Positions 8,182 to 16,650 of a DNA stretch of 64,000 nt are shown one piece after another. The first letter of the stretch is position 1. Every line of letters starts with the position of its first letter. Position numbers and translations under genes: made by a program. The DNA is taken from assembly GCA_025358125.1 (NCBI GenBank), contig JANYKS010000099.1, forward strand, positions 1 through 64,000, given 5' to 3'. The notes beneath the pieces were generated by a model. It ran no database searches. It saw only the letters and a program-made list of their open reading frames with translations, and was not told where the DNA came from. Source of the stretch: Actinomycetes bacterium (GTDB taxonomy: Bacteria; Actinomycetota; Acidimicrobiia; Acidimicrobiales; Ilumatobacteraceae).

Positions 8182-9428
8182 CAGGACCGACGGAGATCGC
8201 GAAATGCGATGTCGCCGTCGCTGCCCGCTTCGCGAGGCAGTCCGAGCGTTCGTTCGCCGATGATGTTGCGCTGAATTTCGTTGGTGCCGCCGCCGAGCGA
8301 CGGGACGAAGCTCGACAGGCCGGCGCGCTGAACCCTGCCGTGCTCACGGGCGTCGTCGCCGGCGAGCATTCCCTCGGCGCCGATCAACGACAGCGACAGG
8401 TCTCGCGACTCGTGCGCGAGCATCGCCAGATCGAGCTTCATCATCGAACCGTCGGGCACTGCCTTGGCGGTTCGTGCGCCGTCGCGGGCGCGTTGACCGT
8501 TGAGCCGGTACACCTCGCTGTGCACGTGGTAGCGCATCAGCCGGTCTCGGACACAAGGCTGGTCGGCCACGCCGAACTCTTGTGCGAGGGCGATCATCTT
8601 GCGCGCGTTGAGCAACAGTTCGAACCGTTTCGTCGGGTCGGCAACGGCCTTCCTCGACCGCTCGATCAGCTCGCCGACGGGGCGCTCGAGGTTGCCTTCG
8701 GCGCTGCCGGCCGCCACGGTGACGAGCCCCCGGCTCCGGCCCGCGGCCGCCGACGCGCGTTCGTTGGTGAGCGTCGTGCGGGCGACGTTCCATCCGTCGT
8801 GCAGTTCGCCGATGACGTCGGTGCGCTTGGCGCGCGCCTCGGTGATGAACACCTCGCAGAATTCGGCTGCGCCGTTCATCTGGACGAGCGGGCGTACCTC
8901 GACTCCGGGCTGGTGCATGTCGAGCATGATGAACGAGATGCCGCGATGCTTGGGCTGGTCGGGATCGGTGCGAGCGAGCAGCATCCCCCACTCACTGACG
9001 TCGGCTTTGGAATTCCACACCTTCTGACCAGTGATGACGAACTCGTCACCGTCGCGCTCGGCTTTGGTGGCGAGGCTGGCGAGATCGGATCCAGCGCCCG
9101 GCTCGCTGAACAACTGGCACCACTGGTGCTGTCCTCGACCCATCGGAGCGACGAAGCGCTGCCGCTGCTCGGGAGTGGCGTGCGCAATAAGTGTCGGGCC
9201 ACCCATGTTTGGGCCGTTACCGGCGGGCGGCCCGATGACTCCAGCGGCGGCGAGCGCGCTGGTGACGGTGCGGGAATCGGCGTTGCTCGCTTTGCTGCCT
9301 CCGAGGCCTTCCGGCCAGGTTGGGAACGCGAAGCCCGCGTCGAACAGCCGGCGCCACCACTCGGCCAGCGTGAGGTCGAGGCTCCAGTTCGCTTCCAGCC
9401 ACTCGGACACCGGTGTAGCTGTTCTCAC
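8181..9428 (-). CDS. Acyl-CoA dehydrogenase family protein
   Basis: About 415 residues with the standard ACAD layout: QLFSEPGAGSDLASL and GQKVWNSKADVSEW for FAD/substrate binding in the middle domain, and a C-terminal GGGTNEIQRNIIGERTLGLPRE. It would introduce an alpha,beta double bond into an acyl-CoA. The start is GTG 9428, chosen because GGAGGA lies eight bases upstream. It heads the operon with the PPOX and LLM genes and is divergent from the SDR at 9548. The intergenic TATATT stretch at 9466-9472 may hold the promoters. Confidence 0.85.
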   Translation of the reverse strand: MRTATPVSEWLEANWSLDLTLAEWWRRLFDAGFAFPTWPEGLGGSKASNADSRTVTSALAAAGVIGPPAGNGPNMGGPTLIAHATPEQRQRFVAPMGRGQHQWCQLFSEPGAGSDLASLATKAERDGDEFVITGQKVWNSKADVSEWGMLLARTDPDQPKHRGISFIMLDMHQPGVEVRPLVQMNGAAEFCEVFITEARAKRTDVIGELHDGWNVARTTLTNERASAAAGRSRGLVTVAAGSAEGNLERPVGELIERSRKAVADPTKRFELLLNARKMIALAQEFGVADQPCVRDRLMRYHVHSEVYRLNGQRARDGARTAKAVPDGSMMKLDLAMLAHESRDLSLSLIGAEGMLAGDDAREHGRVQRAGLSSFVPSLGGGTNEIQRNIIGERTLGLPREAGSDGDIAFRDLRRS

Positions 9429-9547
9429 TGGCGCTCCTCCGTTCGTTGGTCGAACAAATAGGTGAGTATATTCTCGGGTGGCGTGCAAGATCCATTCGGC
9501 GTGCCGGCACAACGTATGCGACGCGGGTACTGAGATGGGGGGAACGA

Positions 9548-10276
9548 ATGGGTGAGCTCGACGGCAAGACTGCGATCGTCACGGGGTCCACGCGCGGGAT
9601 CGGGCGCGCGATCGCCGAGAGGTTCGCCGGTGAGGGTGCCTCGGTCGTGGTCCACGGCCGTGACCCCGCCGTCTGCGCCGCGGTCGCTGCGACGCTGCCG
9701 AACGCGATCGGCCATGCGTGCGACATCGCTTTGCCTGGCGCGGCCGACGCACTCGTGACGGCGACGGTCGCCGCGTTCGGAGGACTGGACATCCTCGTGA
9801 ACAACGCCGGCGTGGCGTTCGACAACTTCATCACCTGGGTCAGCGACGAAAGGTGGGCCGCCACGTTGGCGACGAACCTGTCGGGACCGTTCGCAGCGCT
9901 GCGCGCCGCGACCCGGGTGATGAAGCACGGCGGAGGCGTGGTGCTGAACGTCATCTCGTGGGCGGGTGAGCGCGGCAACGTCGGCCAGGTGGCCTACTCG
10001 GCGTCCAAGGCTGGGCTGCAGGCCGTCACGTTGTCCGCTGCCAAGGAGCTGGGCAAGTTCGGAATCCGGGTGAATTCGCTGTCACCGGCTGTGCCCACCG
10101 ACATGACCCAGGTAATGACCGAAGGCCTGCAGCAGGCTGCCGCCAAACGCCGCCCGCTGAAAGTCGGCGGCAGTCCCGCTGACGTAGCCGAAGGTGCCCT
10201 GTTCTTGTGCTCGAACCGGTCACGTTTCGTCACCGGCGATATCTTGCACGTCGATGGTGGCCTCCATCTGAACTGA
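9548..10276 (+). CDS. Short-chain dehydrogenase/reductase
   Basis: 242 residues, classical SDR: TGSTRGIG at residues 12-19 for NAD(P), NNAG at 85-88, and catalytic S137, Y150 and K154. It ends ..VTGDILHVDGGLHLN as usual. It should oxidise a hydroxyl or reduce a keto group, perhaps the beta-hydroxyacyl step. The ATG at 9548 follows GGGGGGAACGA; upstream codons in frame are not protein-like. It stands alone before an acyl-CoA dehydrogenase pair. Confidence 0.85.
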   Translation: MGELDGKTAIVTGSTRGIGRAIAERFAGEGASVVVHGRDPAVCAAVAATLPNAIGHACDIALPGAADALVTATVAAFGGLDILVNNAGVAFDNFITWVSDERWAATLATNLSGPFAALRAATRVMKHGGGVVLNVISWAGERGNVGQVAYSASKAGLQAVTLSAAKELGKFGIRVNSLSPAVPTDMTQVMTEGLQQAAAKRRPLKVGGSPADVAEGALFLCSNRSRFVTGDILHVDGGLHLN

Positions 10277-10341
10277 TATTCGTCGCGCCGAACGGCCTCG
10301 CACCGACGGACTCGGCCGTAGATATGGGTTAATATTTTCAG

Positions 10342-11526
10342 GTGGATCTGGACTTCACGGTCGAGGAGCAGGAATTCCGAGACGAGGTCCGGACCTGGCT
10401 CTGCGAGCACGTGCCGACACAACCGCGGCCGCACGGCGACGACCCCGACAGTCGCGACTTCGATCTCGGCTGGCAGCGGGCCCAGTACGACGACGGCTGG
10501 GCGGGCATCTCGTGGCCCGCCGAATACGGGGGGCGAGGCTTGTCGACCCTTCAACAACTCATCTGGTACGAGGAGTACGCGCGGGCTGACGCACCATGGA
10601 TCGGGGCGTGTTTCGTCGGGATCAATCACGGTGGGCCGACCCTGATCGCGAGGGCCATCGACGCCCAGAAGACCTTCCACCTGCCGCGCATCCTGCGCGG
10701 GGATGTGGTGTGGTGCCAGGGTTTCTCCGAGCCCGAGGCCGGCTCCGATCTTGCGAACCTGAAGACACGTGCGGTCGTCGACGGCAACGAGCTCATCGTC
10801 ACCGGCCAGAAGATCTGGACCAGCTTTGCTCATCTGGCCGACTACCAGGAGCTACTGGTCCGCAGCGATCCCGAGTCATCACGACACATGGGCCTCACCT
10901 GGGTGATCTGTGACATGCACGCGCCTGGCATCACGGTGAGGCAGATCCCTACCCTCGATCGAGGGGCCGAGTTCTGCGAAGTCCTCTATGAAGAGGTGCG
11001 GATCCCGATCAGCAATGTCGTCGGCGACATCGGCGATGGCTGGAGCGTCGCGATGTCCACCCTGACGCTCGAGCGCGGAACCGGCTTCATGGCCGAGATC
11101 ATCCACACCAAGCAGATGATCGAAGCGCTGATCGACGAGGCGCGGCATCGAACCGCACCCGATGGCCGCAGGCCGCTGCTCGCCGACGACGATTATGCCC
11201 GTCGCCTCGGTGCGCTGAAGGCCGAGATCACGGTGCTGCGTTCGGCTGCATACCGGGCGATCTCGCGCAACCGCCGCACAGGCACGCCCGGTCCGGAAGG
11301 TTCGATGCTGCGGCTCGCCTACGGAGACCTGCTGCAGGCGCTGACTCGGTTGGCGATGGACGTGTTCGGCCACGATGCCCTCGCCTACATCGACCGTTTT
11401 CGCAACGGCGGTTGGACCGGCGCCTGGTTGCGATCGTTCGCCGCCGGCATGGGGGGCGGCACGTTCGAGATCCAACGCAACATCATCGGCGAACGAGTGC
11501 TCGGTTTGCCGAGAGACAGGAGTTGA
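10342..11526 (+). CDS. Acyl-CoA dehydrogenase, large partner of a probable heteromeric pair
   Basis: 394 residues from GTG 10342. It contains WCQGFSEPEAGSDLANLKT and TGQKIWTSFAHLADY, and the C-terminal FAD/CoA element MGGGTFEIQRNIIGERVLGLPRD. It is followed after four bases by a second, shorter acyl-CoA dehydrogenase. In steroid side-chain catabolism of mycobacteria such adjacent pairs form alpha2beta2 enzymes (ChsE4-E5 type). Heteromer formation here is inferred from gene order and length. The GTG follows an AT-rich stretch (TTAATATTTT) with no strong ribosome-binding site. Confidence 0.85.
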   Translation: MDLDFTVEEQEFRDEVRTWLCEHVPTQPRPHGDDPDSRDFDLGWQRAQYDDGWAGISWPAEYGGRGLSTLQQLIWYEEYARADAPWIGACFVGINHGGPTLIARAIDAQKTFHLPRILRGDVVWCQGFSEPEAGSDLANLKTRAVVDGNELIVTGQKIWTSFAHLADYQELLVRSDPESSRHMGLTWVICDMHAPGITVRQIPTLDRGAEFCEVLYEEVRIPISNVVGDIGDGWSVAMSTLTLERGTGFMAEIIHTKQMIEALIDEARHRTAPDGRRPLLADDDYARRLGALKAEITVLRSAAYRAISRNRRTGTPGPEGSMLRLAYGDLLQALTRLAMDVFGHDALAYIDRFRNGGWTGAWLRSFAAGMGGGTFEIQRNIIGERVLGLPRDRS

Positions 11527-11529
11527 GAT

Positions 11530-12546
11530 GTGGACCTGATGACGACCGGCGAACAGGACGAGATCGCCGGCACCGTCGCGTCGTTCCTCGCCAACCGTTT
11601 GCCCGTGGCCAGCGGCGGCACGACACAGGCGGTCTCGCCATTCGAGATCGACCCCGGCGTCTGGCAGGAATGCGCCGGGCTGGGCTGGCTCGCACTCGGT
11701 CTGTCCGAGGAGGCCGGCGGGGTCGGTTACGGCCTCGCCGAGGAGATCATGCTGTTTCGCGAACTCGGGCGCGGCGTGGCGCCTGGGCCGTTCCTGCCCG
11801 GTGTGCTCGGTGCTCACCTGGCGGCGGCGGCTGGCGACTTCGGCCTCGCAAGCGAGATCGCGTCGGGCGAGACGCGAGTAGCGCTCGGCTCGCCGATCGG
11901 CCTCGCATCGGTGGGCGACACGGTGACAGCCGAGTTGTCGGTGGTGCACACCGACGGGGCGACACTCGTCCTGGTGTGCGACGACACTGCCTCCGCGCTC
12001 GTTCCCGCCGGCGAGTGCGACATCGAACCGATCGATCCGGTGGACGGGTTCATCACGACCGGTCGTACACGCGTCGACGCTGTCGCGTCGGTTGCGTGGG
12101 CGGACAACGCGAAGGCTCAGATCTTCGAACACGGTCTCGTGCTGGCAGCGGCGAGCGCGGCGGGTGTGGCCGAGGCGGCTGTGGCCGTCGCCGTCGGATA
12201 CGCCGGCCTACGGGTGCAGTTCGGCAAGCCGATCGGGGTGAACCAAGCGATCAAACATTGGTGCGCCGACATGGCGGTACGTGCCGACGGCGCCTTCGCC
12301 CAGGTGTGCTATGCGGCGGTCGCCGTCCGCGATCGCCTGCCCGGGGCCGCCGTCGAGGCTGCGATCGCGAAGTACTTCGCCGACGAGGCCGCTCGGCTGA
12401 ACAGCGAGGGAGCGGTTCAGATCCACGGCGCGATGGGTTTCACGAGCCAGGCGACGCCGTATCGGTTCGTCTATCGCGCCCATCTGCTGGCGCGGTGCCT
12501 GGCGTCGCGCGCCGGCCTGCTCGATCGCGTCATCGGTGAACGGTGA
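11530..12546 (+). CDS. Acyl-CoA dehydrogenase, small partner
   Basis: 338 residues, shorter than a full ACAD and more divergent in the N-terminal half. Its C-terminal half is typical: RVQFGKPIGVNQAIKHW, SEGAVQIHGAMGFTSQATPYRF. GTG 11530 is preceded by CAGGAG, and the upstream stop is four bases away, so the two ACADs are probably co-translated and form a heteromer. The 3' end lies within a 7-bp tandem repeat. The partner with the catalytic base cannot be named with certainty. Confidence 0.8.
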   Translation: MDLMTTGEQDEIAGTVASFLANRLPVASGGTTQAVSPFEIDPGVWQECAGLGWLALGLSEEAGGVGYGLAEEIMLFRELGRGVAPGPFLPGVLGAHLAAAAGDFGLASEIASGETRVALGSPIGLASVGDTVTAELSVVHTDGATLVLVCDDTASALVPAGECDIEPIDPVDGFITTGRTRVDAVASVAWADNAKAQIFEHGLVLAAASAAGVAEAAVAVAVGYAGLRVQFGKPIGVNQAIKHWCADMAVRADGAFAQVCYAAVAVRDRLPGAAVEAAIAKYFADEAARLNSEGAVQIHGAMGFTSQATPYRFVYRAHLLARCLASRAGLLDRVIGER

Positions 12547-12561
12547 ACGGTGAACGGTGAA
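12534..12561. repeat. Four tandem copies of the heptamer CGGTGAA
   Basis: Four perfect 7-bp units cover the stop of the small acyl-CoA dehydrogenase (TGA 12544-12546) and the GTG start used for the HAD gene. Because seven is not a multiple of three, a gain or loss of one unit would shift which frame carries the stop and start. Confidence 0.85.
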
Positions 12562-12996
12562 CGGATCGGCTCGGACGCGGCAATGGTGTGGGTGTTCGAC
12601 GTCGACGGGACCCTGATCGGATCGATCCGCAGCGAGATGCTCCGTCGCGGCGCGGTCGAGTTGCTCGAGGCGTTGACCTCTCGTGGCGTGCGGTGCGTGT
12701 TGTGGAGCGCCGGCGGCGATGATTACGCCCGCCGGATGGCATTACAGCATGGCATCGAGCACCATTTCTCGGCGTTCTACGGCAAGGCTGATCGCGACCG
12801 CGATGCCCGCTACGTGGTCGATCACTTCGAGGTCGACCTCCGACCGCACATCTTCGTCGACGACTCGCCGATCGACCTGCCCGTCGGCGCCAACGTCATC
12901 GCCGTTCCCCAGTTCATCGGTAACAACAGTTCCGATGGTGCGCTGCTGGCCGTACTGGAGCGCCTCGATGCGCTTCTGATCGAGACTGCCCGATGA
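12550..12996 (+). CDS. Small HAD-superfamily hydrolase
   Basis: 148 residues with the HAD motif I FDVDGTL (D17 and D19 in the GTG-start numbering) and a motif IV-like IFVDDSPIDLP near residue 105. It would be a phosphatase of the small capless type. The start is uncertain: GTG 12550 lies inside the heptamer repeat, and ATG 12583 just before WVFDVDG is as good. Its stop overlaps the next gene's ATG (ATGA at 12993), so it sits within the ACAD-ACAD-HAD-ligase operon. Confidence 0.75.
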   Translation: MNGERIGSDAAMVWVFDVDGTLIGSIRSEMLRRGAVELLEALTSRGVRCVLWSAGGDDYARRMALQHGIEHHFSAFYGKADRDRDARYVVDHFEVDLRPHIFVDDSPIDLPVGANVIAVPQFIGNNSSDGALLAVLERLDALLIETAR

Positions 12997-14519
12997 GCGT
13001 CGACGACCCGTCGGCAAGATCGGCCGTCGCTCGGCGCCTGGGCGACTTGTACACCCGCTGGGCTCACGCGCAGGCGATCCAGTTCGCACAAGGCGATGGA
13101 CGTGAATGGTGGTCGTGGGGCGATCTCGGCGACGTGCACGCGGCTCTCGCGCGCGAGACGGCCGGACGTATCCTCGCCGACCACACGGCAATTGCGATCG
13201 TGTTGCGACAGCGTCCTGTGATGGCAGCGGCGGAGCTTGCCGCGCTCGCAATGGGCCGATCTGCATTGCTCATCACGCCACTGCAATCCGATCGTGATCT
13301 GGCCGCCGAGATTGCCGCACTGGCGCCCGCCGTGGTTGTCGCTCACGAGGCCGATTGGGAGCGCGACGGCGTGGTGACTGCGGCACAACGAGCCGGTGTG
13401 CTCGGTCTGCAGATCACCGACGTGGGTGTCGTCTCGGTGCGGGTCGCAGCCGACGTGCTCAACGCCGGGCCTGAACTCGACGCGGCAGTCACCGTGCTCA
13501 CGAGTGGTACCACGGGCCCCGCCAAACGCTTGCCCGTCGCTTGGGAGACGTTCATCCGCCTCGGCGGCGGCCCCGATGGTCGGGAGCCGAAGCCGGGTCG
13601 GGGTGCGGTGATCCTGTCGGTCCCGTTGGTCACCCTCGGTGGGCTGCTGTCGATGGCACGACTCGTCTTCGGCGGACGGCCGATGGCGATGATCGAACGA
13701 TTCGAGGTGCACGCATGGGCCGCACTCGTCAAAGAACACAAGCCGAAGGTCATGGGGGCCCCTCCGCCGGTGGTGAAGATGATCCTCGACGCCGGCATCT
13801 CAGCGGATCACTTCGAGGGCGTCACGGCCTACATGACGTCGTCGGCTCCGGTCGCCGCCGAAACCGCTGCCGAATTCGAGCGGCGCTACGGCATCCCGGT
13901 GCTGCTCGGCTATGGCGCGACCGAATTTCTCAACAGCGTCACCGGGTGGACCACCGAGTTGTGGGCCCGGTTCGGCGCCACCAAGCTCGGCAGCGTCGGC
14001 CGGGCGTATCCCGGTGTGACGCTGCAGGTGATCGACCCCGGCACGGGGCAGCAAGTCGGGGTCGGCGAGGAGGGCGTCCTGGAGGTCGACCCGCCGCAAC
14101 GAGCCGGTCACCTGCCGGACGGCTGGCTGCGTACCTCGGACAGGGCCTGCATCGACGAGGACGACTTCTTGTGGATCCTCGGCCGCACCGATGAGGTCAT
14201 CATCCGTGGTGGCTTCAAGATCGACCTGAACCAGGTCGAGGCAGCGTTGTGCGAGCATCCGCAGGTGACGGCGGCGTGCGCTGTTGGATTGCCCGACGCA
14301 CGGCTCGGTCAGGTCCCGGGCGCGGTCGTCACCGTTGCCGGAGACACCGCTGAGGGGACCGACCAGGCCCCGACCGCGGGCGATCTGATCACATGGGTGC
14401 GCGACCGTGTGCCGCCGTATGCCGTACCCACCGTGGTTCGCGTCGTCGAAGCGATCCCAACGACCAGCACGCTGAAAACCCACCGGGCCGAGGTGCAGCG
14501 ACTCCTCGACGGATCCTGA
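12993..14519 (+). CDS. AMP-dependent acyl-CoA synthetase/ligase
   Basis: 508 residues of the ANL superfamily. Visible motifs are TVLTSGTTGPAKRL (phosphate loop), GYGATEF, WLRTSDRACIDEDDFLWILGRTDEVIIRGGFK (hinge) and a terminal TSTLKTHR with the adenylation lysine near 495. It activates a carboxylic acid to its CoA ester. It is the last gene of the plus-strand operon starting at 10342, with which it overlaps by four bases, and ends ten bases from the convergent LLM gene. Confidence 0.85.
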   Translation: MSVDDPSARSAVARRLGDLYTRWAHAQAIQFAQGDGREWWSWGDLGDVHAALARETAGRILADHTAIAIVLRQRPVMAAAELAALAMGRSALLITPLQSDRDLAAEIAALAPAVVVAHEADWERDGVVTAAQRAGVLGLQITDVGVVSVRVAADVLNAGPELDAAVTVLTSGTTGPAKRLPVAWETFIRLGGGPDGREPKPGRGAVILSVPLVTLGGLLSMARLVFGGRPMAMIERFEVHAWAALVKEHKPKVMGAPPPVVKMILDAGISADHFEGVTAYMTSSAPVAAETAAEFERRYGIPVLLGYGATEFLNSVTGWTTELWARFGATKLGSVGRAYPGVTLQVIDPGTGQQVGVGEEGVLEVDPPQRAGHLPDGWLRTSDRACIDEDDFLWILGRTDEVIIRGGFKIDLNQVEAALCEHPQVTAACAVGLPDARLGQVPGAVVTVAGDTAEGTDQAPTAGDLITWVRDRVPPYAVPTVVRVVEAIPTTSTLKTHRAEVQRLLDGS

Positions 14520-14528
14520 GAGCCGCCG

Positions 14529-15695
14529 TCAGTGCCGGGCCCGATCTCGACGGTCGGCCAGGTACGACCGTTTCTCGGTTCCGTCGCCGAGAATCGGTGG
14601 TCGGTGACCACGTTGCCATTCGTGGGTGTGGCCTTCTCCGTCCACCTCGCGGACGAGGTCGATCATATGGGCGAGGGTGTCGAGCTTGTGGGCCGGGGTG
14701 CGACCCATTGGCTGGAGGCGCAGGGATGTGACGCCTGCCGCGCTGTACGCGCGGATGCGATCGCGCACCATCTCGTCGGTACCGATGAACGAGGTGCGCA
14801 GCGCCATCTCGTCGGGCACGGCGTCGACGGCCTCGTCGCGCCTGCCCGACAACCACAGGTCGCGTATCCGCTGCGCAGGCTGGGCGTAGCCGATTCGGGA
14901 GTAGGCGTCGTTGTAGAAGTTCATGGTCGGTGACCCCATCGCGCCGAGCTGGAACGCCAACGCCTTCTTGCGGCCGCGCATGGGGCGCTCGACGTCGTCG
15001 GTGAACGCAACCGGTCCGCCGGCGTCGATCTCGAACCCGGCGAGCGATCGCCCCGCCGCCTCAGCGCCTGCCCGGAGCTGTTCGATGTAGAATCGCGACG
15101 TCTCGGGCACGAAGCACGTACCGACCCAACCGTCGGCGGCCGCGCCGGCGTACTGCAGCGCCTTGGGGCCGAGTGTGGCAAGGTGAATCGGGATGGTCGG
15201 TCGCGGCGGTTGGCCGATCCGAAGCGCTTTGCCCTGCCCGTTCGGCAGCGGCAACTCGATCTGGTTGCCGTGGTACTCCACCTTTTCGCCCGCCATGGCC
15301 AAGCGGATCACGTCCACCGTCTCGCGCAATCGCTCCAGCGGGCGGGCGTATGGCTGGCCGTGCAGGCCCTCGACGATCTGCGGGCCGCTGGCGCCGAGGC
15401 CGAGCACGAAACGGCCGTTCGAGACGTGATCCAGCGTCATCGCGGTCATCGCGGTCATCGGTGCCGCACGAGCGGTGATCTGCAAGATGCCGGTCGCCAG
15501 GCGAATGTGCGAGGTGAGCGCGGCGAGGTAGGCGAGCGGCACGATCCCGTCGGTGCCCCATGCCTCGGCCGACCACACCGTATCGACGCCGAGCCGCTCG
15601 GCATCGACGACGTGCTGAGCGGTCTCGGAGAACCGGGGGGAGTCACTCCAGACGAAGTCGGCAAGGGTGATGGCGGTCTGCATGCGAGTCGTCAT
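14529..15695 (-). CDS. LLM-class oxidoreductase
   Basis: 388 residues in the luciferase-like family, with SNGRFVLGLGASGPQIVEGLHG near residue 100 and AADGWVGTCFVP. Probably F420-dependent. The sequence MTAMTAMT near residue 80 reflects a 9-bp tandem repeat. It lies 14 bases downstream of the enoyl-CoA hydratase at 15710 and is likely cotranscribed with it. The C-terminal ~30 residues (HEWQRGHRPP..) are polar and atypical, running to the convergent gene's end. Confidence 0.8.
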   Translation of the reverse strand: MTTRMQTAITLADFVWSDSPRFSETAQHVVDAERLGVDTVWSAEAWGTDGIVPLAYLAALTSHIRLATGILQITARAAPMTAMTAMTLDHVSNGRFVLGLGASGPQIVEGLHGQPYARPLERLRETVDVIRLAMAGEKVEYHGNQIELPLPNGQGKALRIGQPPRPTIPIHLATLGPKALQYAGAAADGWVGTCFVPETSRFYIEQLRAGAEAAGRSLAGFEIDAGGPVAFTDDVERPMRGRKKALAFQLGAMGSPTMNFYNDAYSRIGYAQPAQRIRDLWLSGRRDEAVDAVPDEMALRTSFIGTDEMVRDRIRAYSAAGVTSLRLQPMGRTPAHKLDTLAHMIDLVREVDGEGHTHEWQRGHRPPILGDGTEKRSYLADRRDRARH

Positions 15696-15709
15696 GCTCG
15701 GGTCTCGTT

Positions 15710-16498
15710 TCAGGTGCCGGTGAACTCGGGCGGCCGCTTTTCAACGAACGCGGTCATGCCCTCTTTGAAGTCGTTGCTGCGCAGGGTCAGTTCGACTGCC
15801 ATCGTCTCGGCATGCATGGCTTGGTCGAGGTCGAGCCGAGAGCTGTCGTGCAGCAGCCGCTTGGTGGCCGCGAGAGCTTGGGTCGGGCGCGCCGCCAATG
15901 CAATGGCGCGGCCGCGAGCCGTGGCGTCGAGGTCGTCGTTCGGGACGACTTCGGCGATGAGGCCCCACGCCAACGCCGTTGCCGCGTCGAGTTGCTCGCC
16001 CAGGTACAGGAATTGTTTGGCGCGGGTCAGGCCGATCAGGCGGGGGAGCAACCACGACCCACCGCTGTCGACGCTGAACCCGCGGTCGGTGAAGGGATCC
16101 TTGAAGCGGGCCCGGTCGCCGGCGATCACGAAGTCGGCGGCGAGCGCCAGGTGCAGTCCAGCGCCCATCGCCGCACCTTGCACCGCTGCGACCACGGGTA
16201 CCCGACAGTCGAACACCGAGCTGATCAGGCGGTGATGGCTGCGCGCGAGGTTGCGGACCATGTGCCCGTTGATCGGCTTGGCGCCCGACTTCACGCCGCG
16301 GATGTCGGCGCCGGTACAGAAGTTCTTGCCAGCCGCTCGAATCAACACCGCCCGAACATCGCCGTCGCCGTTCGAGACGCCGTCGAAAACATCGGCCATC
16401 TCGGCCGCGGCGTCGCGCGACAGGGCGTTGCCGACCTCATCATGGTCGATCGTGATCGTGACGACCGCGCCGTCGCGTTCGGTCGTGAACTCGCTCAT
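15710..16498 (-). CDS. Enoyl-CoA hydratase/isomerase family protein
   Basis: About 262 residues, crotonase fold: AAGKNFCTGADIRG near 60 and VQGAAMGAGLHLALAADFV near 105 form the oxyanion hole, and DRGFSVDSGGSW follows. ATG 16498 (MSEFTTERDG) is chosen over an upstream extension that is not protein-like. It is first of a two-gene unit with the LLM gene. The upstream region includes a 12-bp inverted repeat at 16560-16604. Confidence 0.85.
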   Translation of the reverse strand: MSEFTTERDGAVVTITIDHDEVGNALSRDAAAEMADVFDGVSNGDGDVRAVLIRAAGKNFCTGADIRGVKSGAKPINGHMVRNLARSHHRLISSVFDCRVPVVAAVQGAAMGAGLHLALAADFVIAGDRARFKDPFTDRGFSVDSGGSWLLPRLIGLTRAKQFLYLGEQLDAATALAWGLIAEVVPNDDLDATARGRAIALAARPTQALAATKRLLHDSSRLDLDQAMHAETMAVELTLRSNDFKEGMTAFVEKRPPEFTGT

Positions 16499-16559
16499 GG
16501 CACGAATATAGGTGACGAGACCGGTCATGCTTCGAGCGCGCAGGAAATGGAAATCTCGT

Positions 16560-16604
16560 TTGATGTAACGCCACGGCAACCCACCAGCCGCCGCGTTACA
16601 TCAA
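16560..16604. repeat. Perfect 12-bp inverted repeat TTGATGTAACGC ... GCGTTACATCAA
   Basis: Arms at 16560-16571 and 16593-16604 are exact reverse complements, separated by 21 bases. They lie between the end of the ligase gene and the start of the enoyl-CoA hydratase, 62 bases upstream of its ATG. It could be a two-site operator or an RNA hairpin; there is no U-tract to support a terminator. Confidence 0.6.
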
Positions 16605-16650
16605 GCGGAAATGCAATCCCGAGATCAGGTGCCGACGAGCAACGGAGCCG

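Noticed and set aside
16513-16527. TGAC-N7-GTCA upstream of the enoyl-CoA hydratase
   Set aside because: The spacer is seven bases rather than six and the outer bases do not match; not counted as a regulon site.
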